From contig NZ_JAJSLX010000002.1 in assembly GCF_021290925.1 (NCBI RefSeq), forward strand, positions 62,001 through 126,000: a DNA stretch of 64,000 nt. The letters run 5' to 3'. Both the position numbers and the translations under genes were made by a program. The stretch comes from Sessilibacter corallicola. Lineage in GTDB: Bacteria; Pseudomonadota; Gammaproteobacteria; Pseudomonadales; Cellvibrionaceae. Under the pieces are notes generated by a model. That model was not told where the DNA came from. It worked only from the letters and a program-made list of their open reading frames with translations, and ran no database searches. Below, in pieces: positions 37,682 to 46,111 of this stretch. How positions within the stretch are numbered: the stretch's first letter is position 1; each line of letters starts with the position of its first letter.

Positions 37682-37748
37682 GAAAAGAATCGAGAATTTG
37701 TTGGGTATTCTCTAAATACCTTTAACTGAAGGTTCCTCGATTCTTTTC
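37682..37748. terminator. Bidirectional hairpin between lptG and the RDD gene
   Basis: GAAAAGAATCGAG (37682-37694) pairs perfectly with CTCGATTCTTTTC (37736-37748). Within it GGTATT (37704-37709) pairs with AATACC (37715-37720). The outer stem ends in TTTTC on both strands, so it can terminate lptFG and the converging RDD gene. Confidence 0.7.
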
Positions 37749-37787
37749 GCTCAGTGTTTTTAGTGTATTGCCGCGATTGATGAAGGT

Positions 37788-38270
37788 TTATTTTTTTCGC
37801 TTTGGTAATTGCACGATTTTGGTTTTACTGAGGCGATCGTGTAATGTCAGATTGCTTGGATCAACCAGTTGCCAAAAATAGCCGAGTAAACCTGCCGCTA
37901 GGCTCAACGGCGCGACAATGGATCGAATGATACAGTGGCTCCAGCCTGGCTTTTCATCGTCTTGGGTTAAGATTTTAAGTCGCCAAGCTCGCATGCCTAA
38001 CGTTTGCCCGCCACGACGCCAGAAATAACAATAAAAGGCGAAAATAACGAGCACCCAGCCAAAGAAACCAGCGGGCCCAAAATCCCCCAATTCCCCTTCG
38101 TTGAAGGTTTTCTGCAATATTTTTACCTGTACCAAAAGCGCGAGCGCACCGTACCCCATGCTGACTGCGGCGAGCACTAAATAGTCGTACACCAACGCGG
38201 CGAATTTTTTCCACAGCGGGGCGTTGGGGTAAGTATTTTCTGTTTCGGATGCGTTGGCGCTTGCTGACAT
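37788..38270 (-). CDS. RDD family membrane protein
   Basis: A 160-residue inner-membrane protein with three to four predicted helices (AALVYDYLVLAAVSMGYGAL, FGWVLVIFAFYCYFWRRG and SIVAPLSLAAGLLGYFWQLV). The family Arg-Asp-type positions are WKKFAALVYDYL near the start and GGQTLGMRAWRLKI in the middle. RDD proteins have varied and mostly unknown roles. It is convergent with lptG and a single gene. Confidence 0.85.
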   Translation of the reverse strand: MSASANASETENTYPNAPLWKKFAALVYDYLVLAAVSMGYGALALLVQVKILQKTFNEGELGDFGPAGFFGWVLVIFAFYCYFWRRGGQTLGMRAWRLKILTQDDEKPGWSHCIIRSIVAPLSLAAGLLGYFWQLVDPSNLTLHDRLSKTKIVQLPKRKK

Positions 38271-38383
38271 TCTTGTTACCGGCGTGTTTAGAGGCGCCTA
38301 ATCATAACAAAAGATGGTGTTTGTGCGCAGCCGCAGACGAAACAAGCACGAGCGTTTGTTTAAGGGGTTAATGTCAATTAGCG

Positions 38384-38962
38384 CTAAAATTCGTATTTAA
38401 CAGAGACTTTGATGGAGTCGTCTTTTAAACGCATTTTGTAATCAAATTCGTTGATTTTTCCATTGCCGGTTGCGTCTGGTAATACGGTGTGGGCGAGCTT
38501 TCTCTGATGGAATGACTGCCAATAAGTTTTCAGGCTTGATTTTAGCAGGTTAGAAAAGAATCGACTGCCGCTTTCCAGTTCAATGTCGTGATAGGACTGG
38601 TAGATCCAGTTGTGGTTCATGAGTCGTTGTGTGGTATTCAAGCTGGTATCAAAAAAATGTGCTGCGGATATTTCTAGTGCGCTGTTGTCGAGGCCGTATG
38701 CGCTAAAGTGTCGATCTTCGCCTTTGCCTTCAATAATTGCACCTTTGACACGCTCGTCTGGGTATAAATAATCCGGTAAGAATATCAGCGATTGATTGGT
38801 TGTTTGTTCTGCAAATGAAAAGAGGGTGTGAGTGGAAATTAGAAAGGCGAGCGACATTGTCACGAAGAGCTTTATGAGGCATGTCTGATGTTGCCTGTCG
38901 CTGGCGGTGTTTAAGCAGTAAGTTTCCGATGTGGTGTATTCCTTGTTATTTAACCTAACCAT
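38384..38962 (-). CDS. Exported protein of unknown function
   Basis: A 192-residue protein that I do not recognise. An N-terminal hydrophobic stretch (about 30-48, TMSLAFLISTHTLFSF) precedes an Ala-Glu likely signal-peptide cleavage site. The rest is polar with no cysteines in the mature part. It ends in KVSVKYEF, a strand with a C-terminal Phe as seen in outer-membrane beta-barrel proteins, but the size (about 140 mature residues) is small for a full barrel. The start is uncertain; an internal start nearer the hydrophobic segment (MSLAFLIS) is possible. It is monocistronic. Confidence 0.6.
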   Translation of the reverse strand: MVRLNNKEYTTSETYCLNTASDRQHQTCLIKLFVTMSLAFLISTHTLFSFAEQTTNQSLIFLPDYLYPDERVKGAIIEGKGEDRHFSAYGLDNSALEISAAHFFDTSLNTTQRLMNHNWIYQSYHDIELESGSRFFSNLLKSSLKTYWQSFHQRKLAHTVLPDATGNGKINEFDYKMRLKDDSIKVSVKYEF

Positions 38963-39620
38963 GGCACTTTGTCCTCATATATCAGACCAAACGTAAACCT
39001 ATTGTGGTTTTATCTAATTTATTATTTATTTAATTTATCGTTTTTGTACTCTACTCATTAATTGACGGTTGGCTAATAAACCTGTGCTGATGTTGTGTTC
39101 TCTTTTTGTTTGTCCCTACAAAAAAGCCGCGTAAATTTATCGCCGTGTATTGGTTAGTATGGGGGAGTTTCCGTAAATGCGCAGTAGTTTAATAATGGCG
39201 TTTTAGATTGATTTCTTATGAGGGCAAGCGGCAAAATTTTGGATTGTTTTTCAATATTTGTGTTGGTTTTTAGGGGGTATTTTTCAACAACTGTGCCTGA
39301 GATAGTGGTATTACTCTGAATATTATCGAGTTTTTGGGGTGATTTTTCCGAGCGGGAGTTTTACTCGAGAACTATGGTTAATTTGTAATCGATTAATCAA
39401 AAATATTGGTTATAAAAAATTGTTCTTAAAAACGGTTTGACGTCATTTAATGCGCGCTTGATTAGAAAAAACTGGCATTATGTTTAACAAATAAGGGAGT
39501 TTGGTTGTTAGAAGTGTAATTAGAAGGGATAGGTTTTTGAACACTTATAAGCTTTGGTAATGTGTGCTCAAAGATCGAGCTAATATCGAAGCGGTTGCTA
39601 CCGCCTCGATATCAATAAAA
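38963..39620. other. AT-rich gap, no gene recognised
   Basis: A 658-bp region between the unknown exported gene and the ppa end. No protein-like frame. The ppa hairpin lies at its far edge (39583-39612). It should hold the promoter of the exported gene. Confidence 0.45.
39583..39612 (-). terminator. Hairpin after ppa
   Basis: ATATCGA and GCGGT (39583-39595) pair with ACCGC and TCGATAT (39600-39612), one mismatch, 4-base loop, 8 bp past the ppa stop. No strong U-tract on the minus strand. Confidence 0.6.
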
Positions 39621-40154
39621 CTATTTAGAGCTGTTGTAACGCTCAACAGAATCAACGATTTCTTTGCGCGCTTCTTCAACGTCGCCCCAACCGTCAACTT
39701 TTACCCACTTGCCAGGCTCAAGATCTTTGTAGTGCTCAAAGAAGTGTGCAATTTGATCAAGAGTCAGTTGTGGAACGTCTGATACAGTTTTTACGTCTTT
39801 GTACAAAGGCGTGATTTTTTCGTATGGAACAGCCAATACTTTTGCGTCTTCACCTGACTCATCGGTCATTTTCAACACACCAATTGGACGGCAGCGGATC
39901 ACTGAACCGGTCAATACTGGTAAAGGCATTAATACTAGAACGTCCACAGGGTCGCCGTCGCCACAAAGGGTATGTGGTACATAACCGTAGTTGCACGGGT
40001 AGTGCATAGCGGTGCCAAGCATACGGTCAACGAAGATAGCGTCGCTGTCTTTGTCGATTTCGTATTTGATTGGATCGCTGTTCATTGGGATTTCGATAAT
40101 TACATTGATATCGTCAGGCAGACTTTTGCCGGCTGGGACTTTTTCAAAACTCAT
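39621..40154 (-). CDS. ppa: Inorganic pyrophosphatase (family I)
   Basis: Hydrolyses pyrophosphate to drive biosynthetic reactions. The 177 residues match E. coli Ppa. The family signature with metal-binding D66, D68 and D71 reads [14 protein letters not shown], and the start [10 protein letters not shown] fits. It is monocistronic and divergent from the ArsR gene. Confidence 0.97.
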   Translation of the reverse strand: MSFEKVPAGKSLPDDINVIIEIPMNSDPIKYEIDKDSDAIFVDRMLGTAMHYPCNYGYVPHTLCGDGDPVDVLVLMPLPVLTGSVIRCRPIGVLKMTDESGEDAKVLAVPYEKITPLYKDVKTVSDVPQLTLDQIAHFFEHYKDLEPGKWVKVDGWGDVEEARKEIVDSVERYNSSK

Positions 40155-40235
40155 AGCAATTTCCGTTAGTGTGTGAAGTATTTATCACAGGCATTTGCCC
40201 GAAACTTGGATTTTATCATATTCAGGTTTGCGAAC

Positions 40236-40278
40236 CATTAAACCTAAGTTGGGTTTAATGATGAGCAGGTTTCACCTG
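40236..40278. promoter_or_regulatory. Two inverted repeats between ppa and the ArsR gene
   Basis: CATTAAACC (40236-40244) pairs with GGTTTAATG (40252-40260) over 9 bp, and CAGGT-TTC-ACCTG follows at 40266-40278. They lie 143-185 bp upstream of the ArsR start and about 100 bp upstream of ppa. They are candidate operators; the binding factor is unknown. Confidence 0.4.
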
Positions 40279-40420
40279 AAATATTTAATTTTCTAATTCA
40301 AGCATTTATCGCGTTCAAAAGGGTTGAGTAAGCATTTACCAGTGGATTTCTGGCGTATGCGTATAACTTCGCTAAGCTTATGAAAAGTGATACATCAGAC
40401 AGTAAGTGAAGGATATTCTT

Positions 40421-40792
40421 ATGGCGATCGAAATCGATCCACTCGACAGCAAAACTCCACAAGCTGAGCGTTTGCTCAAGCTTTTAGCACACAAAGGACG
40501 CTTAGCGGTATTGTGTAACTTAATGAATGGCGAACGCTCTGCTGGGGATTTAGAGTCTGTAGCACGCTTAAGTCAGTCAGCGTTGTCACAACACTTGGCG
40601 AAGCTTCGCGAAGAAAAAATCGTTTCAACCCGTCGGGATGCGCAACGTATTTACTATCGGTTATCCGACAATCGAACCCGCGCGCTGCTTGATTGTATTT
40701 CGCAAAACTTTTTTGCTGAAAATGTTATCAATGCCGGCGACCGATTGCCCGAGCGACCAGTGCCAGCAGAGATTACTAATCTTTCAGCGTAA
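40421..40792 (+). CDS. ArsR-family regulator with two cysteines
   Basis: A 123-residue winged helix-turn-helix repressor. Recognition-helix region SQSALSQHLAKLREEKIV and beta-wing RRDAQRIYYRLSD. It has exactly two cysteines, C32 in the RLAVLCNL helix and C92 in the C-terminal helix (LLDCISQ). C32 fits the alpha2 cysteine of BigR/SqrR/YgaV-type sulfide and redox sensors, but the second is closer (60 versus about 66 residues). The start is the ATG at 40421 with AAGGA 7 bp upstream. It converges on fbp, one base apart. The regulated genes are not obvious from the window. Confidence 0.85.
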   Translation: MAIEIDPLDSKTPQAERLLKLLAHKGRLAVLCNLMNGERSAGDLESVARLSQSALSQHLAKLREEKIVSTRRDAQRIYYRLSDNRTRALLDCISQNFFAENVINAGDRLPERPVPAEITNLSA

Positions 40793-40793
40793 C

Positions 40794-41801
40794 CTACTTG
40801 TTTAGGCTCGCAGCTTGCGAGTCAGCTGCGGTTTGATGTGCTTGTAGCAACACTTCGATCTCGTTTTTAGATCCGAGTGCAACAGAGACACGTTGGTGAA
40901 TTTTCTGCGGTTGAATATCTAAGATGTTGCCAAAACAGGTGGTTGCTAAGCCACCTGCCTGCTCCACTAGAAAGCTCATAGGGTTGCCTTCATACATCAA
41001 GCGAAGTTTGCCCGGCTTGTCAGCATCTCGATTATCCCAAGGGTAGGTAAATATGCCGCCGCGAGTGAGCACTCGATGGACATCTGCAACCATCGATGCA
41101 ATCCAGCGCATGTTGAAGTTTTTACCGCGTGAACCGTCTTTCCCGGCCACTAATTCCCCAATGTAGGCTTGCATTTGTGGCTGCCAAAAACGTTGATTTG
41201 ACATATTAATGGCAAATTCTTTGGTGTCTTGGGGAATGGACATCTCTGCTTGCGTCAACAAAAAGCTGCCCTGGTTATCCAACGAGAATTGTTGGACACC
41301 TTTACCTGTGGATAAGGTTAAGGTCGCGGCTGGACCATAAAGCGCGTAACCTGCGGCCAATTGTTTTCTGCCACTTTGTAGGTAGGCTTTTTCTTCCCCA
41401 CCATGACAATCCTCTGGCACTTCAAGAATTGAGAAAATAGTGCCGACAGAAACATTCACGTCGATATTCGAAGAACCATCTAGGGGATCGAATAACACCA
41501 AAAAACGACCGTCTTTGTTGCCAGCGACGGGTAGATCTTCTTCTTCTGAGGCGATACCTGCAATCAGCGGGAGAGCGAGTAATTTCTCTTTTAAAATATC
41601 GTTGGCAATAACATCCAATTGTTTTTGGGTCTCGCCTTGAACATTGGTTTCTACCGTTGCTCCTAAAATTCCTGTTAATGCGCCTAGACGCAATTGCTCA
41701 GCAATTTCTTGGCAGCAAGCGGTAATAACGTTGATCACAGAGATTAATTCTGGATCGGTTTTTTGATCTTTTAAAAGTTGAGTAACTGTGGCGGCGGGCA
41801 T
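40794..41801 (-). CDS. fbp: Fructose-1,6-bisphosphatase class I
   Basis: Gluconeogenic phosphatase. The 335 residues have the class I metal-binding motif [32 protein letters not shown] upstream, and [20 protein letters not shown] downstream. It converges on the ArsR gene. Upstream is a 637-bp gap shared with mpl. Confidence 0.96.
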   Translation of the reverse strand: MPAATVTQLLKDQKTDPELISVINVITACCQEIAEQLRLGALTGILGATVETNVQGETQKQLDVIANDILKEKLLALPLIAGIASEEEDLPVAGNKDGRFLVLFDPLDGSSNIDVNVSVGTIFSILEVPEDCHGGEEKAYLQSGRKQLAAGYALYGPAATLTLSTGKGVQQFSLDNQGSFLLTQAEMSIPQDTKEFAINMSNQRFWQPQMQAYIGELVAGKDGSRGKNFNMRWIASMVADVHRVLTRGGIFTYPWDNRDADKPGKLRLMYEGNPMSFLVEQAGGLATTCFGNILDIQPQKIHQRVSVALGSKNEIEVLLQAHQTAADSQAASLNK

Positions 41802-42005
41802 CCTCTAACTCCTGTTAATACAACCACGATGGTTTGATTGTTTTGCCAAAGCTGATACGGCTCTGGGCACGTCCTTGCAATGGTTCAAGCAATGTATAAT
41901 TTGAAACAATGATTATGGGTTCATTGAGTGATTTGTATGAATTATTCGCTGAGATGAAAACCTAATCAAAAACGAATAATTTTTGAAATAATAATGATTC
42001 ATCAA

Positions 42006-42036
42006 AAGTTGAATCGTCAGTCCGAAAATTCAACTT
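42006..42036. repeat. Inverted repeat in the fbp-mpl gap
   Basis: AAGTTGAAT (42006-42014) pairs with ATTCAACTT (42028-42036) around 13 bases, immediately before the DnaA-box-like sequence. Confidence 0.45.
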
Positions 42037-42047
42037 AATCGAGACAG

Positions 42048-42056
42048 TTATCCACA
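42048..42056 (+). promoter_or_regulatory. Perfect DnaA-box-like 9-mer
   Basis: TTATCCACA matches the consensus DnaA box. A single box is common by chance and does not make an origin. It lies in the fbp-mpl divergent gap, 12 bp after the inverted repeat. Confidence 0.35.
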
Positions 42057-42438
42057 AAGCATAAGTCTAGAGCTGAAAATCAGCAGTCGCTAGATTGTAA
42101 AAAGTGAATTTGGAGTGTCAGTTACAGAAGAAACCAACGTGTTACTTATCAATTAGCTACTTTTGATTGCGTTTGTACATTATAACAACTGGGTTGTTCG
42201 CGGCAAACCAAGCCTGCGTGTTAAGCTGCCGCGATTGGTAAAATTAAAATATTGTCTGTGGTCAGCTCAAAAGAAGGTGTGGTTAATTTAGCGTAGATTG
42301 TCGTATCTGATATTGAGAAAAAAACAGAAAAATGTCACGTCTATTTTTCCAAGACTTCATGGCATTAGAAAAATACTTGTGTTGCTAAAGGCGCGAATGC
42401 CGAGGTAATTGACTGATGAGAACGGAGATTGTGTTGCT

Positions 42439-43791
42439 GTGCATATTCACATTCTAGGGATTTGCGGAACGTTTATGGGCAGCCTTGCCCAGTTGGCAAA
42501 AGCGTTGGGCCATCGAGTGAGTGGTTGCGACGCCAATGTTTATCCACCAATGAGCACCCAGTTGGAATCTGCGGGCATTGAAATGTTCGAAGGCTTTGGG
42601 CTGGAGCAATTTAATCCAACTCCAGATTTGGTGATTATTGGCAACGCAATGAGTCGCGGCAATCCCGCTGTTGAATACGTGCTAAATCGGAACATTCCCT
42701 ACACCTCTGGCCCCCAATGGCTGTGTGATCATCTATTAACCAATAAATGGGTGTTGGCGGTTTCGGGCACTCACGGAAAAACCACAACCTCTTCGATGTT
42801 GGCCTGGATTCTTGAATACGCCGGATTTGAGCCCGGTTTTTTAATTGGCGGTGTGCCCGGCAATTTTTCTCAGTCGGCGCGACTGGGGAAAAGTGATTTT
42901 TTTGTGGTTGAAGCCGACGAGTACGACAGTGCCTTTTTTGATAAGCGCTCGAAGTTCGTTCACTATCGACCGAAAACTTTGGTGATCAATAATTTGGAAT
43001 TTGATCACGCTGATATTTTTCCCGATATCGTTGCCATACAAAACCAATTTCATCATTTGGTGCGTACTGTCGCAGGCGACGGGACAATCATTTACCCCGC
43101 GAACAACGACAATATTGAGCCGGTGATTGAACGCGGTTGCTGGAGTGATCAGCAAACTCTGAATGATGATTGGAAAGCGTTGAATGTGAGTGCCAGTGGC
43201 GATGAATTCACCGTCGATTTTCGCAATCAACCTTGCGGCAACGTGTGTTGGTCGTTGAATGGTAATCACAATGTCATGAACGGATTGGCTGCCATTGCTG
43301 CGGCGAGATCGGTAGGTGTAGACATCACCACCGCTTGCCAAGCCCTGAGTGAATTTAAAGGGGTTAAGCGGCGCATGGAAAAAATTGCCGAGCTAGACCA
43401 CGTTTCTATTTACGACGATTTTGCCCATCACCCAACGGCAATTGAGACTACTTTGGCCGGTCTTCGAGCCCGTGTCGGGAGCGGACGAATCATTGCCGTT
43501 ATTGAATTGCGTTCCAACACGATGAAATCCGGGTTCCACAAACACGAATTGGCGGCTTCCAGTATGGCAGCAGATACCGCGCTTTGGTATCAAGGCGATG
43601 GCGATCCACACATACTGGAGGACGTGGTCCATTCGAGTCCTATCCCAGCAAAACGGTGCGCGTCGATCGATGAAATCATCGAACACAGCATTCGTCTGAT
43701 TGATGGCGAAAGCCATATTGTCATTATGAGTAACGGCGGCTTCGGTGGTATTCACCAACGTTTGGTTGATCGCCTGAAAAACATTAATTAA
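42439..43791 (+). CDS. mpl: UDP-MurNAc:L-Ala-gamma-D-Glu-mDAP ligase
   Basis: Recycles murein tripeptide by joining it to UDP-MurNAc. The 450-residue Mur-ligase-family protein opens [20 protein letters not shown], has the ATP loop SGTHGKTTT (109-117) and a conserved [10 protein letters not shown] motif. I use the GTG at 42439 because it matches the family N-terminus; a TTG at 42409 would add ten foreign residues. It lies 19 bp before ubiX and is cotranscribed, as in Pseudomonas. Confidence 0.95.
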   Translation: MHIHILGICGTFMGSLAQLAKALGHRVSGCDANVYPPMSTQLESAGIEMFEGFGLEQFNPTPDLVIIGNAMSRGNPAVEYVLNRNIPYTSGPQWLCDHLLTNKWVLAVSGTHGKTTTSSMLAWILEYAGFEPGFLIGGVPGNFSQSARLGKSDFFVVEADEYDSAFFDKRSKFVHYRPKTLVINNLEFDHADIFPDIVAIQNQFHHLVRTVAGDGTIIYPANNDNIEPVIERGCWSDQQTLNDDWKALNVSASGDEFTVDFRNQPCGNVCWSLNGNHNVMNGLAAIAAARSVGVDITTACQALSEFKGVKRRMEKIAELDHVSIYDDFAHHPTAIETTLAGLRARVGSGRIIAVIELRSNTMKSGFHKHELAASSMAADTALWYQGDGDPHILEDVVHSSPIPAKRCASIDEIIEHSIRLIDGESHIVIMSNGGFGGIHQRLVDRLKNIN

Positions 43792-43810
43792 AAAGTGCAT
43801 AACTGAAACC

Positions 43811-44422
43811 ATGACAAAACGAGTTACTGTTGCCATTACTGGTGCATCGGGCGCGCAATACGCGCTGCGATTAGTGGAGTGTTTGCTAGCGGCGGGTTGC
43901 GAAGTGTCGCTGTTGATTTCGAAAGCGGGTGAAATTGTTATTCGAGAAGAGACTGGACTTGCGTTACCTGGAGAAGAGTGGGGCATCGCCGCCCAACAAC
44001 AGTTTTTGCAAAATCACTTCTGGATTGGCGATGGCCAATTAAAACTGTATGGCCGAGAAGATTGGTTTTCTCATGTGGCTTCGGGTTCGGCGGCGCCAAC
44101 CGAAATGGTGATCTGTCCGGCCAGCGGTGGCACGGTTTCAGCCATTGCTCACGGTGCGAGTAACAACCTAATTGAGCGCGCGGCCGATGTGATTCTGAAG
44201 GAAAACCGCAAGCTTATTATCGTGCCAAGAGAAACACCGCTGTCAGCGATTCATCTGGAAAATTTGTTGAAACTGAGCAAACTCGGTGTGGTGATTTTGC
44301 CTGCGGCGCCGGGTTTTTATCACCAGCCGCAGTCTATTAACGATTTGATTGATTTTATTGTCGGCAGAATTCTCGATCAGTTGGACGTGCCTCAGTCGAT
44401 CATGCCCCGTTGGGGAAATTAG
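43811..44422 (+). CDS. ubiX: Flavin prenyltransferase UbiX
   Basis: Makes prenylated FMN, the cofactor of UbiD decarboxylases in ubiquinone synthesis. The 203-residue flavoprotein has the start [20 protein letters not shown], the [21 protein letters not shown]-like phosphate-binding stretch and [18 protein letters not shown]. It is downstream of mpl. The 3' end meets the FHA gene 2 bp away. Confidence 0.96.
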   Translation: MTKRVTVAITGASGAQYALRLVECLLAAGCEVSLLISKAGEIVIREETGLALPGEEWGIAAQQQFLQNHFWIGDGQLKLYGREDWFSHVASGSAAPTEMVICPASGGTVSAIAHGASNNLIERAADVILKENRKLIIVPRETPLSAIHLENLLKLSKLGVVILPAAPGFYHQPQSINDLIDFIVGRILDQLDVPQSIMPRWGN

Positions 44423-44424
44423 TT

Positions 44425-44766
44425 TCAGGCGTGATTTTGCGGTCCTTCAACTACAAATGAAAACTGATCGAATCGAATGTGATCGCCGGGTTTAATCTTC
44501 GCAGAATTAATCAGTTTACCGTTGACGAATGTGCCGTTGGCCGATTTTAAATCGGTGACAAATAGAAAATCCTCAGAAACGGTGATTTCTGCGTGCAGTC
44601 TTGATAGGTGTTTACTTGGAAATGTCAGGGTTGCGTCGGTACTTCGGCCAATGGTTTGTGCGCCTTTTGCAAGCTGAAAACGTTGGCCTTTTATCCAGCT
44701 GTCGTTAGCTACTAACGACCATTGGCTCAGATTCTCTTTCACAGATGGCACAGTCACGATCTCCAC
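44425..44766 (-). CDS. FHA-domain protein
   Basis: A 113-residue single forkhead-associated domain, which binds phosphothreonine peptides. The conserved residues are GRST, the S-x-x-H motif in HLSRLHAEI and the N-G motif in KSANGTFVNGKLI. No other domain and no kinase or secretion genes are nearby, so its partner is unknown. It is convergent with ubiX. Confidence 0.88.
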   Translation of the reverse strand: MEIVTVPSVKENLSQWSLVANDSWIKGQRFQLAKGAQTIGRSTDATLTFPSKHLSRLHAEITVSEDFLFVTDLKSANGTFVNGKLINSAKIKPGDHIRFDQFSFVVEGPQNHA

Positions 44767-45028
44767 AATGGTTGTATAACGGATTGATTACCTTCCAATG
44801 CTTTGCGTTACTTCATACCTCTTTTGCTGGGTATCATTAAAGCATTGGTTGTCTTAATTGCTAGTGAGTTGTTGGGATAATTTATCTCGCTTTTTTTCGT
44901 TTTGAATACACAATCACACCGCTTGTTTGAACTCAGTCATAAGTGCTTACTCGCTTACGAATAGGTATCATTGCCTACTCTTCTCTGAAGATGTTGCTCA
45001 AAATGTTTAAATTTCATGGAGCCTTAGT

Positions 45029-45316
45029 TTGAGTCATCGTTGCTCGGTAAAAATTGTCTACTGCACGGGATGTCGTTGGATGTTGCGTTCAGCGTGGTTA
45101 GCGCAAGAGCTATTGACCACATTTGAATCTCAACTCGAAGGGGTAACTCTGTCACCGGGCACGGGCGGTGTGTTTGAAATTACTGTTGATGATCATTTGA
45201 TTTGGGAAAGAAAACGCGATGGCGGTTTCCCAGATATTAAAGTGCTAAAGCAGAAAGTTCGCGACATTATCGATCCTGACATGAGCTTGGGCCATTCCGA
45301 TAAGCCCGTCGCATAG
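45029..45316 (+). CDS. SelW/Rdx-family thiol protein
   Basis: A 95-residue selenoprotein-W-like thioredoxin-fold protein with the redox motif C12-T-G-C15 (VYCTGCRWM). Cysteine stands in place of selenocysteine, so no Sec machinery is needed. Conserved later segments are LSPGTGGVFEI and ERKRDGGFPDIKVLKQKVRD. The start is a TTG with GGAG 7 bp upstream; no in-frame ATG precedes the redox motif. The role is presumed in thiol redox or oxidative stress. Confidence 0.85.
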   Translation: MSHRCSVKIVYCTGCRWMLRSAWLAQELLTTFESQLEGVTLSPGTGGVFEITVDDHLIWERKRDGGFPDIKVLKQKVRDIIDPDMSLGHSDKPVA

Positions 45317-46111
45317 ATAAACCCTTTCTACAGTTGGTTATGCTTGCGTTCAGTTTCTAGGTTTTAGAGTCCGTAAAAGGTTTATTTGCGGGTCTTACTT
45401 ATTGCTGTGAGGCATCGTGTGGGTGTTTAGGCCTTATTTTTTCTAAGGTTTTATTGGTGGGCGCTTTCACGGTTGATGCAAAGTCCGATACAACGGCAAT
45501 GCAAGAAAAAATGACTTTGTTGCTGCTACTTTAGTGAGTGTTTAGAGGGTGTTGGCGCACTGATGAAACAAGTGCCAAATTAGAAACTGACATTGAGCCG
45601 ATAGAAAATTTATAAAAGCCTGTCTATAAGTAGCGTGGATATACATACCTAACATTCGGTACAATACCGCTTTCAGTAACGTTAAAGTAGTCTATTCCGA
45701 CTTGGGAATCATCGTAAACACTTTGTTTTCTACCTTAAGTCGGGTTGCTTTGGGTGTTTTTGAGTGAGTAAACTAACCACCTAAATTTCTTTTAGCAGTG
45801 TGTGTTTTGCGGTGAACGCCATCAATGTAAAGCACAACATTCTGTAGGGAATTAACAATGCCGTCACTTCTGGCAGGCATTCATACATAGCGGCGCAAAC
45901 TCAGGATTTGTATTGAGTTCATGCCGATGTCAAAGAAAGCAGCCAAGACCAGCAAAAGAGCTGCTCGCCAAAAATGTATTAAAGAGCGCATTAGGCTCTG
46001 TTTCATCTGCAAATCCTTAGGATGATTTAATAATCAGCAGAGAGTTGAAAAACTTCGTCTGCCAGGCAGTTGGCGGCTGTCGATTTCTCGAAAAAGAGCA
46101 ATAGCAAGAGT
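45317..46111. other. Gap upstream of the RND exporter, possible small peptide
   Basis: A 795-bp region. Most has no gene. Near its end a 34-codon basic frame (45921-46025) is the only notable reading frame. The RND gene has weak ribosome-binding sequence, so leader effects are possible. No terminator for the SelW-like gene was recognised. Confidence 0.4.
45921..46025 (+). CDS. Possible 34-residue basic peptide
   Basis: ATG-CCG-ATG then a very lysine- and arginine-rich peptide (MSKKAAKTSKRAARQKC, then IKERIRLCFICK and a short tail). It lies 86 bp upstream of the RND exporter. The charge is striking, but no family match and no strong ribosome site were seen. It may be chance. Confidence 0.25.
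   Translation: MPMSKKAAKTSKRAARQKCIKERIRLCFICKSLG

Larger units (their letters stand above)
41802..42438. other. Divergent gap between fbp and mpl
   Basis: A 637-bp region with no protein-coding frame. It holds promoters of fbp and mpl, a 9-bp inverted repeat, a perfect DnaA-box-like 9-mer and a short AACAAC/GTTGTT repeat near 42184-42198. No small RNA promoter-terminator pair was recognised. Confidence 0.45.
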
